Origin: Mariniblastus sp964414815
Lineage (GTDB): Bacteria; Planctomycetota; Planctomycetia; Pirellulales; Pirellulaceae
DNA: 64,000 nt
Direction of reading: 5' to 3'
Assembly (NCBI GenBank): GCA_964414815.1
Contig: CAYPXY010000012.1
Span: 1-64,000, forward strand
The position numbers and the translations under genes are program-made. The notes under the pieces are model-generated. The model did no database searches. It was not told where the DNA came from and saw only the letters and a list, made by a program, of their open reading frames with translations. Below are positions 54,160 through 62,726 of the stretch, piece by piece. Position 1 is the stretch's first letter; every line of letters starts with the position of its first letter.

Positions 54160-55317
54160 ATGAAACCATCGGTTGCCTATTTAATGGCCGGAATTCCGGA
54201 GAAGAACTCAGCGTTTTATCACGCCATTCGATTCAGTGTTGGCGATCCCGCTGCCTTTGTAACGCTCAACGGAAACGGGCCTCCTCAATCCATCCTGATT
54301 CTGCGCGACATCGAAATGCATCGCGCCCGCAAACATGCTCGGGCAGATCAGGTCGCCTGTCCCGCCGATTTTGCACCCGAAGGCGGATTATCCGGTGACC
54401 GCGAAACGGCGACCGCTCAGGCAACGGCCGAGTACCTTCGTCGAAACGGAATTCAATCGGTGATCGCCGATCGAACTCTACCGCTGATCTATGCCGACTT
54501 GATCCGTGCGGCGGGAATCGATGTTCAGTGCGATCTCAACCGCGGCATCATTGATCGCCGAGCCAAGGACGAACATGAGGTTGCGTGTTTGCGCGAAGCG
54601 CAAGCGGTCACAGAAAGCGCGATTGAGATGGCTTGCCGCCTGATCGCGAAAGCCAAAGCGGACAAGGATGGCGTTCTGATTCACGACGGTGCACCGCTGA
54701 CGAGCGAACGTATGCGTTTTGAGATCGACGTACACCTACTCAAACAAGGCTACTCCAATCCGCCCAGTATTATCGCCGGTGGCCCGCAAGGTGCTGACTG
54801 CCACGACCACGGGCACGGACCGCTTCGAACCGGCGAGCCTGTCATCGTCGACATTTTTCCGCAAAACAAGTCGACCCGTTATCACGGCGACTGCACGCGA
54901 ACGGTCGTTCATGGCGAAATTTCCGACACGCTGAAAAAGATGCACGAAGCCGTCGTGGCTGCAAAAGCCGCCGGCACGAAAGCAACCCGAGCGGGAGTCA
55001 CGGGCGAGTCGGTCCATGTTGCCACTATCGACGAAATCAAACGTCATGGCTTCAGTATTGGCCTACCCAAGGACTCCGATGCCGATGAATATTGTGCGAT
55101 GGTGCATGGCACCGGCCACGGCATCGGGCTCGAAGTCCACGAACCTCCGCTGCTCGATTTCAAAGGCCCCGAGCTGGTTGTTGGAGACGCTTTGACCATC
55201 GAGCCGGGCGTCTACTCGAAAGCCATCGGCGGTATCCGCGTGGAAGACATGGTCATCGTCACTCAAAACGGCTGCGAGTCGTTGAACAAGCTGCCTGAGG
55301 GGTTGACCTGGACTTGA
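54160..55317 (+). CDS. M24 family metallopeptidase (Xaa-Pro aminopeptidase/dipeptidase type)
   Basis: 385 residues with the creatinase-type N-terminal domain (1-150) and the pita-bread catalytic domain. Metal ligands are visible: Asp in PVIVDIFPQNKS, Asp in YHGDCTRTVVHG, His in MVHGTGHGIGLEVHE, Glu in LTIEPGVYSKA and Glu in GGIRVEDMVIV. The substrate-binding His-Asp block CHDHGHGPLRTGEPV is also seen. It cleaves the N-terminal residue before proline or a dipeptide. It is followed after eight bases by an ECF sigma remnant. Confidence 0.93.
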   Translation: MKPSVAYLMAGIPEKNSAFYHAIRFSVGDPAAFVTLNGNGPPQSILILRDIEMHRARKHARADQVACPADFAPEGGLSGDRETATAQATAEYLRRNGIQSVIADRTLPLIYADLIRAAGIDVQCDLNRGIIDRRAKDEHEVACLREAQAVTESAIEMACRLIAKAKADKDGVLIHDGAPLTSERMRFEIDVHLLKQGYSNPPSIIAGGPQGADCHDHGHGPLRTGEPVIVDIFPQNKSTRYHGDCTRTVVHGEISDTLKKMHEAVVAAKAAGTKATRAGVTGESVHVATIDEIKRHGFSIGLPKDSDADEYCAMVHGTGHGIGLEVHEPPLLDFKGPELVVGDALTIEPGVYSKAIGGIRVEDMVIVTQNGCESLNKLPEGLTWT

Positions 55318-55324
55318 CGAGTTT

Positions 55325-55441
55325 ATGGATCACCAGCAACTGACGCTCCAGGTTTACGACGAGTTGCGACGACTGGCGGCGGCTCAGCTTGCCAACGAAC
55401 GAATCGACCACTTCCCCGAGGCCGATCATGAACGAACGTGA
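55325..55441 (+). pseudogene. Remnant of an ECF sigma factor (TIGR02999-type)
   Basis: A 38-codon frame encodes HQQLTLQVYDELRRLAAAQL followed by ANERIDHFPEADHERT. The first 25 residues match the region-2 start (LPLVYDELRKLAAARLA) of the planctomycete ECF sigma factors that are usually found immediately upstream of a kinase gene. The rest of the factor is absent, and its 3' end overlaps the kinase start (55428) as in intact pairs. I interpret it as an internal deletion of the sigma gene. Confidence 0.7.
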
Positions 55442-58400
55442 ACTGTTCCAGCAACTTCTGGACATTGCGGACGCTGCGGAACGATCCAACTTTCTCGATG
55501 GTATCGAACCGCCCGAACTCCGCCAACGGCTGAGTGACTTGCTTATTGCACACCAGCGCGGTACCAACTTTCTTGAAGAACCCCATCCGGCGGCGGCAGC
55601 CATACCAACGCTTGACGAAACTCAGTCCGCCGCACTCACTCATGAAGGTGCTGGAACGGTCATCGCTTCCAAATACAAACTGTTGCAACAGATTGGTGAA
55701 GGGGGCATGGGTACGGTCTGGATGGCCGATCAGACCGAGCCGGTCAAACGGCGTGTGGCGGTTAAACTGATTCGCGTCGATAAAGGCCACTCTAAGACGA
55801 TTCTCGCAAGATTCGAAGCCGAACGGCAGGCCATCGCCCTGATGGATCATCCCCACATCGCAAAACTGCTCGACGCAGGAACAACGGAATCCGGATCGCC
55901 GTTCTTCGTCCTCGAACTGGTCAAGGGGATTCCACTCACGGATTATTGTGACGAGCACAAACTCAGTATCCCCGACCGGCTCAAACTGTTCATTCAAATC
56001 TGCGGAGCGGTCCAGCATGCCCATCAAAAAGGGATTATCCATCGCGATTTAAAACCTTCGAACATTCTGGTCGAAAGCCACGATGGCAAGCCCGTTCCGA
56101 AAGTAATCGACTTCGGGCTCGCCAAAGCCACCACCGGATTGAAGTTGACGGAGAAGTCGCTGTTCACCGGTTTTGGCTCGGTCATGGGAACGCCGATTTA
56201 CATGGCTCCTGAGCAAGCAAACTTTAGCGCGATCGATATCGACACGCGGGCGGACATCTACGCACTCGGGGCGGTGCTCTATGAATTGCTGACCGGCACA
56301 ACGCCCCTGACTCGAGACACCATCAAAAAGGCACAGCTTGATGAGCTGTTGAAACTGATCCGCGAGCAAGAACCACCCACGCCATCGAGCCGATTAAGTT
56401 CTGTCGACAGCGCACCATCGGTTGCGGCCAATCGGCAGATTGAACCTACCAAGCTCAGCCGATTCATGCGAGGCGAACTCGATTGGATCACGCTCAAGGC
56501 ACTGAGCAAGGAACGCGACCGGCGGTACGAAACGGCCAACGGATTCGCGAAAGACATTGAACGCTTTCTCAATCACGAACCGGTGCAAGCAGGACCTCCA
56601 AGCACCACCTATAAGCTGAAAAAATTTGTGCGTCGCAATCGAGGAACGGTGGTTGCCACAAGTGCCATCGGAATCGCATTGCTGGCCGGAGTCATTGGCA
56701 CAACATGGGGTCTGATCGAAGCCAGAAAACAGACCGCGATTGCTCAGGCCGAAACCACCGCAAAGGACGAAGCACTGGTGGCCGAAAAATCAGCAAAAGA
56801 GCAAGTTGTCATGGAGCGAAACGCTGCGGAGCTATCTCGGCAGGCTGAGGAGCGAGAGCGCAAATTCGCTCAAGCCATCGCAGATTTCGTTCGCAACGAC
56901 TTTCTTGCACTGACCAGTGTCGAGGGCCAGCACCGCTTCAGCAGAGATGAAGGAGCCGTAGGCTTGAGCAAAGACACAACACTTCGTGAATTGCTGGACC
57001 GTGCAGCGGAAAAGCTCAAGCAGCGTCATGATCTCGATCCACAGATCGAAGCAGAACTGAACTGGATCATCGGCGTAAGCTATCGAGATGGAGGCGATGC
57101 AACGCAAGCGATCCCATTTTTGGAGCGGACAGTTGAAATTCGTAAGGATATGCTGGGGGAAGATCACGAACGTACACTCGACGCGCAAAACAGTCTGGCA
57201 GTTGCACTTGGCGACGCGGGTAAAAATGACCTCGCTCTGCCACTGCTCGAAGTGACCCTGGAGCGGACGAAGGCAAAATTTGGCAACGACCATCCAGACA
57301 CACTTTCCAGCATGAACAATCTGGCATCGGGCTACGACGAGGTGGGTAAACTCGACCTCGCCCTGCCACTCCACAAAGAAACTCTGAAGCGGAGGAGGGC
57401 GAAACTCGGCAACGATCATCCGAGTACACTCGAAAGCATGAGCAATCTGGCGACCCATTACAAAGTTTCGGGTAAAGTTGACCTTGCACTGTCACTCTAC
57501 GAAGAAACCTTGAAGCTGACAAAAGCAAGGCTCGGCGACAATCATCCAGCCACGCTGACCAGCATGAGCAATCTGGCTTTGGGCTACGGAGACGCGGGGA
57601 AATTCGACCTCGCCCTGCCACTCCTCGAAGAAACCCTGAGGCTAAGGAAGGCAATACTCGGCAACGATCATCCATCCACGCTTATCAGCATGAATAACCT
57701 GGCATGGGGCTACAAAGTAACGGGAAAGCTCGACCTTGCCCTGCCACTGAACGAAGACACCCTGAAGCTGATGAAGGTGAAACTCGGTAATGAACATCCA
57801 GACACACTTACCAGTATGGGTAATTTGGCAACCAGCTACCAAGCTGCGGGGAAACTCGACATCGCCCTGCCACTCTTGGAAGAAACTGTGAAACTGAGCA
57901 AATCAAAACTCGGCAACAATCATCCAGGCACACTCGTCAGCATGGGTAATCTGGCCATGGGCTACAAGGCTGCGGGAAAACACAACCTCGCCTTGCCACT
58001 CTTCGAAGAAACCCTGAAGCTGAGAAAGGAGAAGCTCGGCGACGATCATCCAGACACACTTTCCAGCATGAACAACCTGGCATTGGGCTACCAAGCTGCG
58101 GACAAACTCGACCTTGCCCTGCCACTCTTCGAAGAAACCCTGGAGCGGACGAAAGAGAAACTTGGCGACGATCATCCAGCCACACTCGACTGCATGAGCA
58201 ATCTGGCAATGGGCTACTACTCGGTGGAAAAACACGACCTCGCACTGCCACTCTTCGAGGAAACCTTGACGCTGACAAAGGAGAAACTCGGCGACGATCA
58301 TCCAGACACGCTCACCAGCATGAACAACCTGGCATGGGGATACTACGTTGTGGGCAAACTCGACCTCACCGTGCAACTCTTCGAAGAAACCCTGGAGCGG

Positions 58401-59048
58401 AGGAAGGAGAAATTCGGCAATGATCATCCAGATACTGTCCTGAGCATGGGTTATCTGGCGTTGGTCTACGGAGCTGTCGATCGCCGTTCCGAAGCGATTG
58501 ACATGTATGAACAGGCCGCCAAGGGAATTGAGAACAACCATTATCGACACTCTCATACGGACAAAATTTTGCCTGCCACCATCTATGTCTACGAAGCCGC
58601 GCAGCAATTCGACCGAGCCGAAAGTTGGCGACGCAAGTGGTTGACCGTCGTCAAAGAACGCTCCGGTGGCGAGTCATTGGACTACGCAGGCGAGTTGGCC
58701 GCGTTGAGTCTGAACTTGTTTCAACAACAAAAATGGTCTGACGCCGAAACGACACTGCGAGAATGCCTGACCATCCGCGAGAAAATACAGCCCGATGCCT
58801 GGACGACCTTCAACACTCAATCCATGCTTGGTGAAACGCTGCTCGGCCAGAAAAAATACGCAGAGGCCGAACCGCTGCTGATCCAGGGTTACGAAGGCAT
58901 GAAAGCCCGAGAAACCTCCATTCCGACCTTTGCATCCACCGGTCTCCCCGAAGCCATCGAGCGACTGATCCTTCTCTACACCGAAACGGATCAACCGGAC
59001 GAGCTAAAAAAATGGCAAGACGAACGAGCTAAGGCGACCGGCAGATAA
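55428..59048 (+). CDS. Serine/threonine protein kinase with C-terminal TPR repeats
   Basis: 1206 residues from ATG 55428, preceded by a gagg site seven bases upstream. After a short N-terminal segment comes the Hanks-type kinase domain (about 77-390): glycine loop QIGEGGMGTVW, VAVKLIRV (Lys of subdomain II), IIHRDLKPSNIL (catalytic loop), VIDFGLAKAT, MGTPIYMAPEQA. One membrane helix near residues 407-431 (VVATSAIGIALLAGVIGTTW) and a coiled coil follow. Then come about ten consecutive 42-residue kinesin-light-chain-type TPRs (about 600-1020; unit LALPLFEETLKLRKEKLGDD). The final residues (ATGR) and the stop come from a family A repeat. It is likely a membrane kinase that senses or binds partners by its TPRs. 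Confidence 0.94.
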   Translation: MNERELFQQLLDIADAAERSNFLDGIEPPELRQRLSDLLIAHQRGTNFLEEPHPAAAAIPTLDETQSAALTHEGAGTVIASKYKLLQQIGEGGMGTVWMADQTEPVKRRVAVKLIRVDKGHSKTILARFEAERQAIALMDHPHIAKLLDAGTTESGSPFFVLELVKGIPLTDYCDEHKLSIPDRLKLFIQICGAVQHAHQKGIIHRDLKPSNILVESHDGKPVPKVIDFGLAKATTGLKLTEKSLFTGFGSVMGTPIYMAPEQANFSAIDIDTRADIYALGAVLYELLTGTTPLTRDTIKKAQLDELLKLIREQEPPTPSSRLSSVDSAPSVAANRQIEPTKLSRFMRGELDWITLKALSKERDRRYETANGFAKDIERFLNHEPVQAGPPSTTYKLKKFVRRNRGTVVATSAIGIALLAGVIGTTWGLIEARKQTAIAQAETTAKDEALVAEKSAKEQVVMERNAAELSRQAEERERKFAQAIADFVRNDFLALTSVEGQHRFSRDEGAVGLSKDTTLRELLDRAAEKLKQRHDLDPQIEAELNWIIGVSYRDGGDATQAIPFLERTVEIRKDMLGEDHERTLDAQNSLAVALGDAGKNDLALPLLEVTLERTKAKFGNDHPDTLSSMNNLASGYDEVGKLDLALPLHKETLKRRRAKLGNDHPSTLESMSNLATHYKVSGKVDLALSLYEETLKLTKARLGDNHPATLTSMSNLALGYGDAGKFDLALPLLEETLRLRKAILGNDHPSTLISMNNLAWGYKVTGKLDLALPLNEDTLKLMKVKLGNEHPDTLTSMGNLATSYQAAGKLDIALPLLEETVKLSKSKLGNNHPGTLVSMGNLAMGYKAAGKHNLALPLFEETLKLRKEKLGDDHPDTLSSMNNLALGYQAADKLDLALPLFEETLERTKEKLGDDHPATLDCMSNLAMGYYSVEKHDLALPLFEETLTLTKEKLGDDHPDTLTSMNNLAWGYYVVGKLDLTVQLFEETLERRKEKFGNDHPDTVLSMGYLALVYGAVDRRSEAIDMYEQAAKGIENNHYRHSHTDKILPATIYVYEAAQQFDRAESWRRKWLTVVKERSGGESLDYAGELAALSLNLFQQQKWSDAETTLRECLTIREKIQPDAWTTFNTQSMLGETLLGQKKYAEAEPLLIQGYEGMKARETSIPTFASTGLPEAIERLILLYTETDQPDELKKWQDERAKATGR
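57230..58485. repeat. Ten tandem 126-base units (TPR minisatellite)
   Basis: The kinase's TPR region is a DNA tandem repeat with period 126 bases. Consecutive units share long stretches (for example ctcgccctgccactcttcga and gcaacgatcatccagacaca). The identity between units at the DNA level suggests recent unequal recombination. Confidence 0.9.
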
Positions 59049-59146
59049 AAAGCTACCCTAGTGTAGGCGAGTCTCTCCGAGACTCGCAACTGAGCACCTG
59101 GGAAACACAATATTGCTTGGGTAAACTTTTACCTGCCGGTCGCCTA
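59030..59146. repeat. Family A repeat, copy 5
   Basis: Begins taaggcgaccggcagataaa and ends tacctgccggtcgccta, with interior hairpin gcgagtctctccgagactcgc. Its first 19 bases form the end of the kinase gene. Confidence 0.88.
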
Positions 59147-59167
59147 AATTCGACGAAAAATAGCGGT

Positions 59168-60433
59168 TCAAACGACCCTCGCACATCGACTATTGCTGGC
59201 CAACAGCCAGTCCAAGTTGCTGGTTGTGAAGTCCGGGCTGTGGACCGCACAAAGGCTCGCGTTCTTTCCTACTTGCAACGAACCCAACTTTGCATCGCAG
59301 CCTAATGCCATCGCTCCGCTCAGGGTTCCCATCCTGAGAATCTCCAGCGGTTCAATCCATGATTCCCGTTCGGAAATATGTTGAAGCTCCGCAAACAAAT
59401 TCAGATCGGGATTGCTGGCCCGTGAATCGGTGCCGATCGCCAGATTGATTCCTCGCGAACAAATTTCGTCCAGCGGATAGGGACGATGATCGAAATATGA
59501 GTGTGTTCGCGGACAGTATACCATCGACATTTTGTGCGACCGACCGGCGATAAAATCCAGCTCATCGTTGGTCAAATAGTTTCCGTGTACCACCAGTGAT
59601 CGCTTGCACTGGCTCAGTACCTTCAGAATGTCTGCGGTGCTCATCGGCGGCAGGAAGCTGGGTCGATCAAACAGCCCCAGTTCTTCCAGAAACTCCACAA
59701 ATGGACCTGTTTGCGCCTCCAGTAACTCCCGTTCGGCCTCCGTTTCCGCAAGGTGCATGGCAAGCGGCCGTTCCCACTGAATCGACAATTCGATCAAACG
59801 GGCCAGCAGTTCGCGATGAACGGAATATGGAGCATGAGGACTGACTCCCCGCGAAATCTCCGAACCCCCATTTTGCACCGCTCGGAAATCGGACTTCAGA
59901 AAACTCTCGACCGGTGTGATTCTTGCGGGAATATCCTGCACTGACCGTCCAAGCTGCTCATGAAACACCACGACGTCCATCGGCATGGACTGTCCTCGAT
60001 TCGACTGTCCCCAGTTCGAGTAGTCTGAAAGCTCTACGGGAGAGGTTGCAATCTCCCCCAGACAACCGACCCCCGCATCGTACGACTCGCGCAAACCGCG
60101 TTCGATGGCTGACTTCTTGGTTGCAGCGTCGGTCTTTGCTTCGAGTCGAGCGCGAATGACTTCGCGAAGCCACTGCGTAAACTCCATCCCGCGAGTACCA
60201 AGCGGCTGCTCCAGATGACTAAACTCAAGGTGCGTGTGAGCATTGACCAGCCCAGGCATCAGCGCGACGTCGCCCAGATCGATCACCTTACAGCCCGATG
60301 TTCCCATCGAGCTTCTCCATGGGCCGAGAGAAACGATCTTTCTCTCGACTACGGAAACCGCGCCGTCCACAAAAGGACGCCCCTCAATCGGCAGTACAAG
60401 CGAGGCTCGATAAATCGTTTCGGTTTGGGACAT
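59168..60433 (-). CDS. Amidohydrolase (TRZ/ATZ-type, possibly aminodeoxyfutalosine deaminase)
   Basis: 421 residues. The amidohydrolase signature is complete: MPGLVNAHTHLEFSHL (first two His), RPLAMHLAETEAERE (His), SLVVHGNYLTNDEL (His), GINLAIGTDSRASNPDLNLF (Asp). The N-terminal composite domain has IYRASLVLPIEGRPFVDGA. Related enzymes deaminate or dechlorinate purines, pyrimidines or triazines. SPHAPYSVH with the TDSRASN block is common in planctomycete relatives tied to menaquinone, but the substrate is not provable here. The first 50 bases of the coding frame overlap the end of the upstream ABC permease gene. Confidence 0.88.
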   Translation of the reverse strand: MSQTETIYRASLVLPIEGRPFVDGAVSVVERKIVSLGPWRSSMGTSGCKVIDLGDVALMPGLVNAHTHLEFSHLEQPLGTRGMEFTQWLREVIRARLEAKTDAATKKSAIERGLRESYDAGVGCLGEIATSPVELSDYSNWGQSNRGQSMPMDVVVFHEQLGRSVQDIPARITPVESFLKSDFRAVQNGGSEISRGVSPHAPYSVHRELLARLIELSIQWERPLAMHLAETEAERELLEAQTGPFVEFLEELGLFDRPSFLPPMSTADILKVLSQCKRSLVVHGNYLTNDELDFIAGRSHKMSMVYCPRTHSYFDHRPYPLDEICSRGINLAIGTDSRASNPDLNLFAELQHISERESWIEPLEILRMGTLSGAMALGCDAKLGSLQVGKNASLCAVHSPDFTTSNLDWLLASNSRCARVV

Positions 60434-62726
60434 GGGTGGTTTGTCTCTTTTCCATCTTGGGCAACTCCCAGAACCATACCATCAACGCCAATCCAATCAA
60501 GCCCATCAAGATTCCGGCCGACACATTGTATTGATAGCCGCCCCCCTCGACCGAGTCAAATACGCGGCGAAGTAGAAATGAATTTTCCACAACCCCCGTG
60601 TTCAAATGACCCAGCAGCACCGCCATGCTGTTGTGAACCGCATGGAACAGAATGCACGGAACCACCGATCGCGTTTGAACGGCGATGATTCCCAATACGA
60701 TTCCAACAAAAAACGTCACGACCGTCTGGTGAATCACCGAGTGCGTGATGCCAAACAGCAGGCTGGCCAGTAAAATCGCCTGCCACTTGCTTTTGAGCGA
60801 CTCCAGCCCTGACAAAATAAACCCGCGAAACCCCAGCTCCTCAATGACGGCAGGAGCGAGTGCAAAAACCAGCAACGTCGCCCAAAGTCCGGGGGAGTCT
60901 GCAAAAATTTTGGACGCCAGTTGCTCAAACGCCATCAAACTGCTTGTCGGTGGGTAAATCTCGATCACCCATTTCGACAGCCATGCAAACAACGGATTCA
61001 AAAAGATCGCCGCCAGTATCGCCGCGCTCGCCATCGGCAGCGAACAGGGATTCAGTCTCAGCGACTGCCGGACATTGCGAGTCAACACCAGTGCCATCAG
61101 GACGACAGGAATCAAAATGGAGGCCACCAAGGTGATCACCGCCTGAACCGCGAAATCCGAAAATCCGCGAGGCATAAAACCCGCGAACCCGACAAAGAAT
61201 TTACAAACCAGAATCGTCACGCCGCACAAAATTGCCTGTCCAAACGTCGGCAGCAATTCGCGATCGCGCCGCAACGACTTGAACCAAACCTGTAGCCCAA
61301 ACTGTTCACTTGGCCGAAACAGAATGGATTCGCTGTTGAACTGGTAGATCACCCATTTGACCGCGAACCAGCAACAAGCAAACGTCACCACGCAAACGGG
61401 AGCCACAAACGGCAGGACGTTCATGGAGTGGCCCTCGATCAGACTGCGCAGCAGCATAATCAGCCCCGTAACAGGAATGAAACTGGTGCCAATGTCCAGC
61501 TTCGACGCCGGCAAGACGGGAATCATCATCAATGGCAGCGACACCATGATCAACGGAACCAGATAGTACTGCCCTTCCTTGCTGCTGCGGGCAAAGGCGG
61601 CCGTGGCCAGCGCAATCGCACTGAACAGAGCGGAGATCGGAATCAAGGCGATCATCAACCACCCGAAACTCCCCAGAGACGGGAATCCAATCGGCACACC
61701 CGCCAGACCGGCAGTGAGCTTGGACGCGACGAAAATACCGGTGAAGGCCATGCTGAACAAATTGAGTAGTGACGTGGCGTAGCTGAAGCTCATCACCGTC
61801 AACAGTTTGCCGAGCGCGATTTCGCTGCGCGCGGCAGGGCTGCTCAGTAACGTCTCAAAGGTTCCGCGTTCTTTCTCGCCGGCACACAAATCAATCGCCG
61901 GGTAAAACGCGCCCGTCAACGCCCAGATCACAACCACGAACGGCAAAATTTTTGACCACATCGCGGCCTTGGCAACTTTTGTGTCCGAGATGTCGGCTTG
62001 CTCGATCGCGACTCCGTGGATCGCGGACTCGGAAGCGCTGTACCGTTTCAAGAGCTCCCGCGAGTGCTCTCGTTCCCAACGGGAAAGCAACTGACTGACA
62101 CGAGCCGCGCCCGAGCGGGACTGATCGTTCGCCGAGTTGACGAAAATAAATGCCTTATTCGGTCTGGAACTTTCGGTACGCACAATATCCGGCGCATCGT
62201 CCGGCGCTTTCAATCCGGACAGATTGACTTCGGATTCCGAGCGATCGTCCTGAGCACTCGGTTCCAACTCCCGATCCACAAGCGGTTCGCCATCGAGCGG
62301 ACCAGACAGGTACACGGCCAGATCGACTTTCCGCCGGGCAAGCTCCATTTGAACCAGTTGATTCGCCAGTGTCTCACCATTCTCCATCCGTGATAGTTTG
62401 AGATACTGATCGACAATCAGACGAAAATCCTTCGAATCCGTGGGGGAACAACGAAATTCAAGCATCACGCGATCTGCCGGTTCGATCCAAGCTTCATTGA
62501 CCGCACCATCGATGAGAATCGGGGGGTGCTGCGGCAGGTACTGCTCATTGATCAGCCACACCCGCGAAGGTTGTTTCCGCATGAACTGACCGACCTGCAA
62601 CATGGCCGTTCCCATCAACGGATACAGCAACATCGGCATGATCGCGACGGTAAAAATCGTCCGACGATCGCGCAATTGGTCGCGAAGCTCGCGTGAAAAA
62701 ATCTGTTTAACGTTGGTCCACTTCAT
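60384..62726 (-). CDS. ABC-2 type permease (NatB-like) fused to a CPBP intramembrane protease
   Basis: 780 residues. The N-terminal half (about 1-400) is an ABC-2 exporter subunit: a first transmembrane segment near residue 25, a large extracytoplasmic domain (VWLINEQYLPQHPPIL, ELEPSAQDDRSESEVNL), then five helices with LCAGEKERGTFETLLSSPAA, the NatB/ABC-2 signature. The C-terminal half (about 500-760) is a CPBP (CAAX protease/bacteriocin-processing) domain with EELGFRGFILSG (about 628), SLLFGITHSVIH and LFHAVHNSMAVL, which carry the Glu/His residues of the active site. The partner ATPase gene overlaps by ATGA. It would be a sodium- or lipopeptide-type efflux system. Confidence 0.9.
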   Translation of the reverse strand: MKWTNVKQIFSRELRDQLRDRRTIFTVAIMPMLLYPLMGTAMLQVGQFMRKQPSRVWLINEQYLPQHPPILIDGAVNEAWIEPADRVMLEFRCSPTDSKDFRLIVDQYLKLSRMENGETLANQLVQMELARRKVDLAVYLSGPLDGEPLVDRELEPSAQDDRSESEVNLSGLKAPDDAPDIVRTESSRPNKAFIFVNSANDQSRSGAARVSQLLSRWEREHSRELLKRYSASESAIHGVAIEQADISDTKVAKAAMWSKILPFVVVIWALTGAFYPAIDLCAGEKERGTFETLLSSPAARSEIALGKLLTVMSFSYATSLLNLFSMAFTGIFVASKLTAGLAGVPIGFPSLGSFGWLMIALIPISALFSAIALATAAFARSSKEGQYYLVPLIMVSLPLMMIPVLPASKLDIGTSFIPVTGLIMLLRSLIEGHSMNVLPFVAPVCVVTFACCWFAVKWVIYQFNSESILFRPSEQFGLQVWFKSLRRDRELLPTFGQAILCGVTILVCKFFVGFAGFMPRGFSDFAVQAVITLVASILIPVVLMALVLTRNVRQSLRLNPCSLPMASAAILAAIFLNPLFAWLSKWVIEIYPPTSSLMAFEQLASKIFADSPGLWATLLVFALAPAVIEELGFRGFILSGLESLKSKWQAILLASLLFGITHSVIHQTVVTFFVGIVLGIIAVQTRSVVPCILFHAVHNSMAVLLGHLNTGVVENSFLLRRVFDSVEGGGYQYNVSAGILMGLIGLALMVWFWELPKMEKRQTTHVPNRNDLSSLACTAD

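Noticed and set aside
57067..58607. Repeated antisense frames over the kinase TPR region
   Set aside because: They repeat because the DNA repeats; no independent start or composition supports them.
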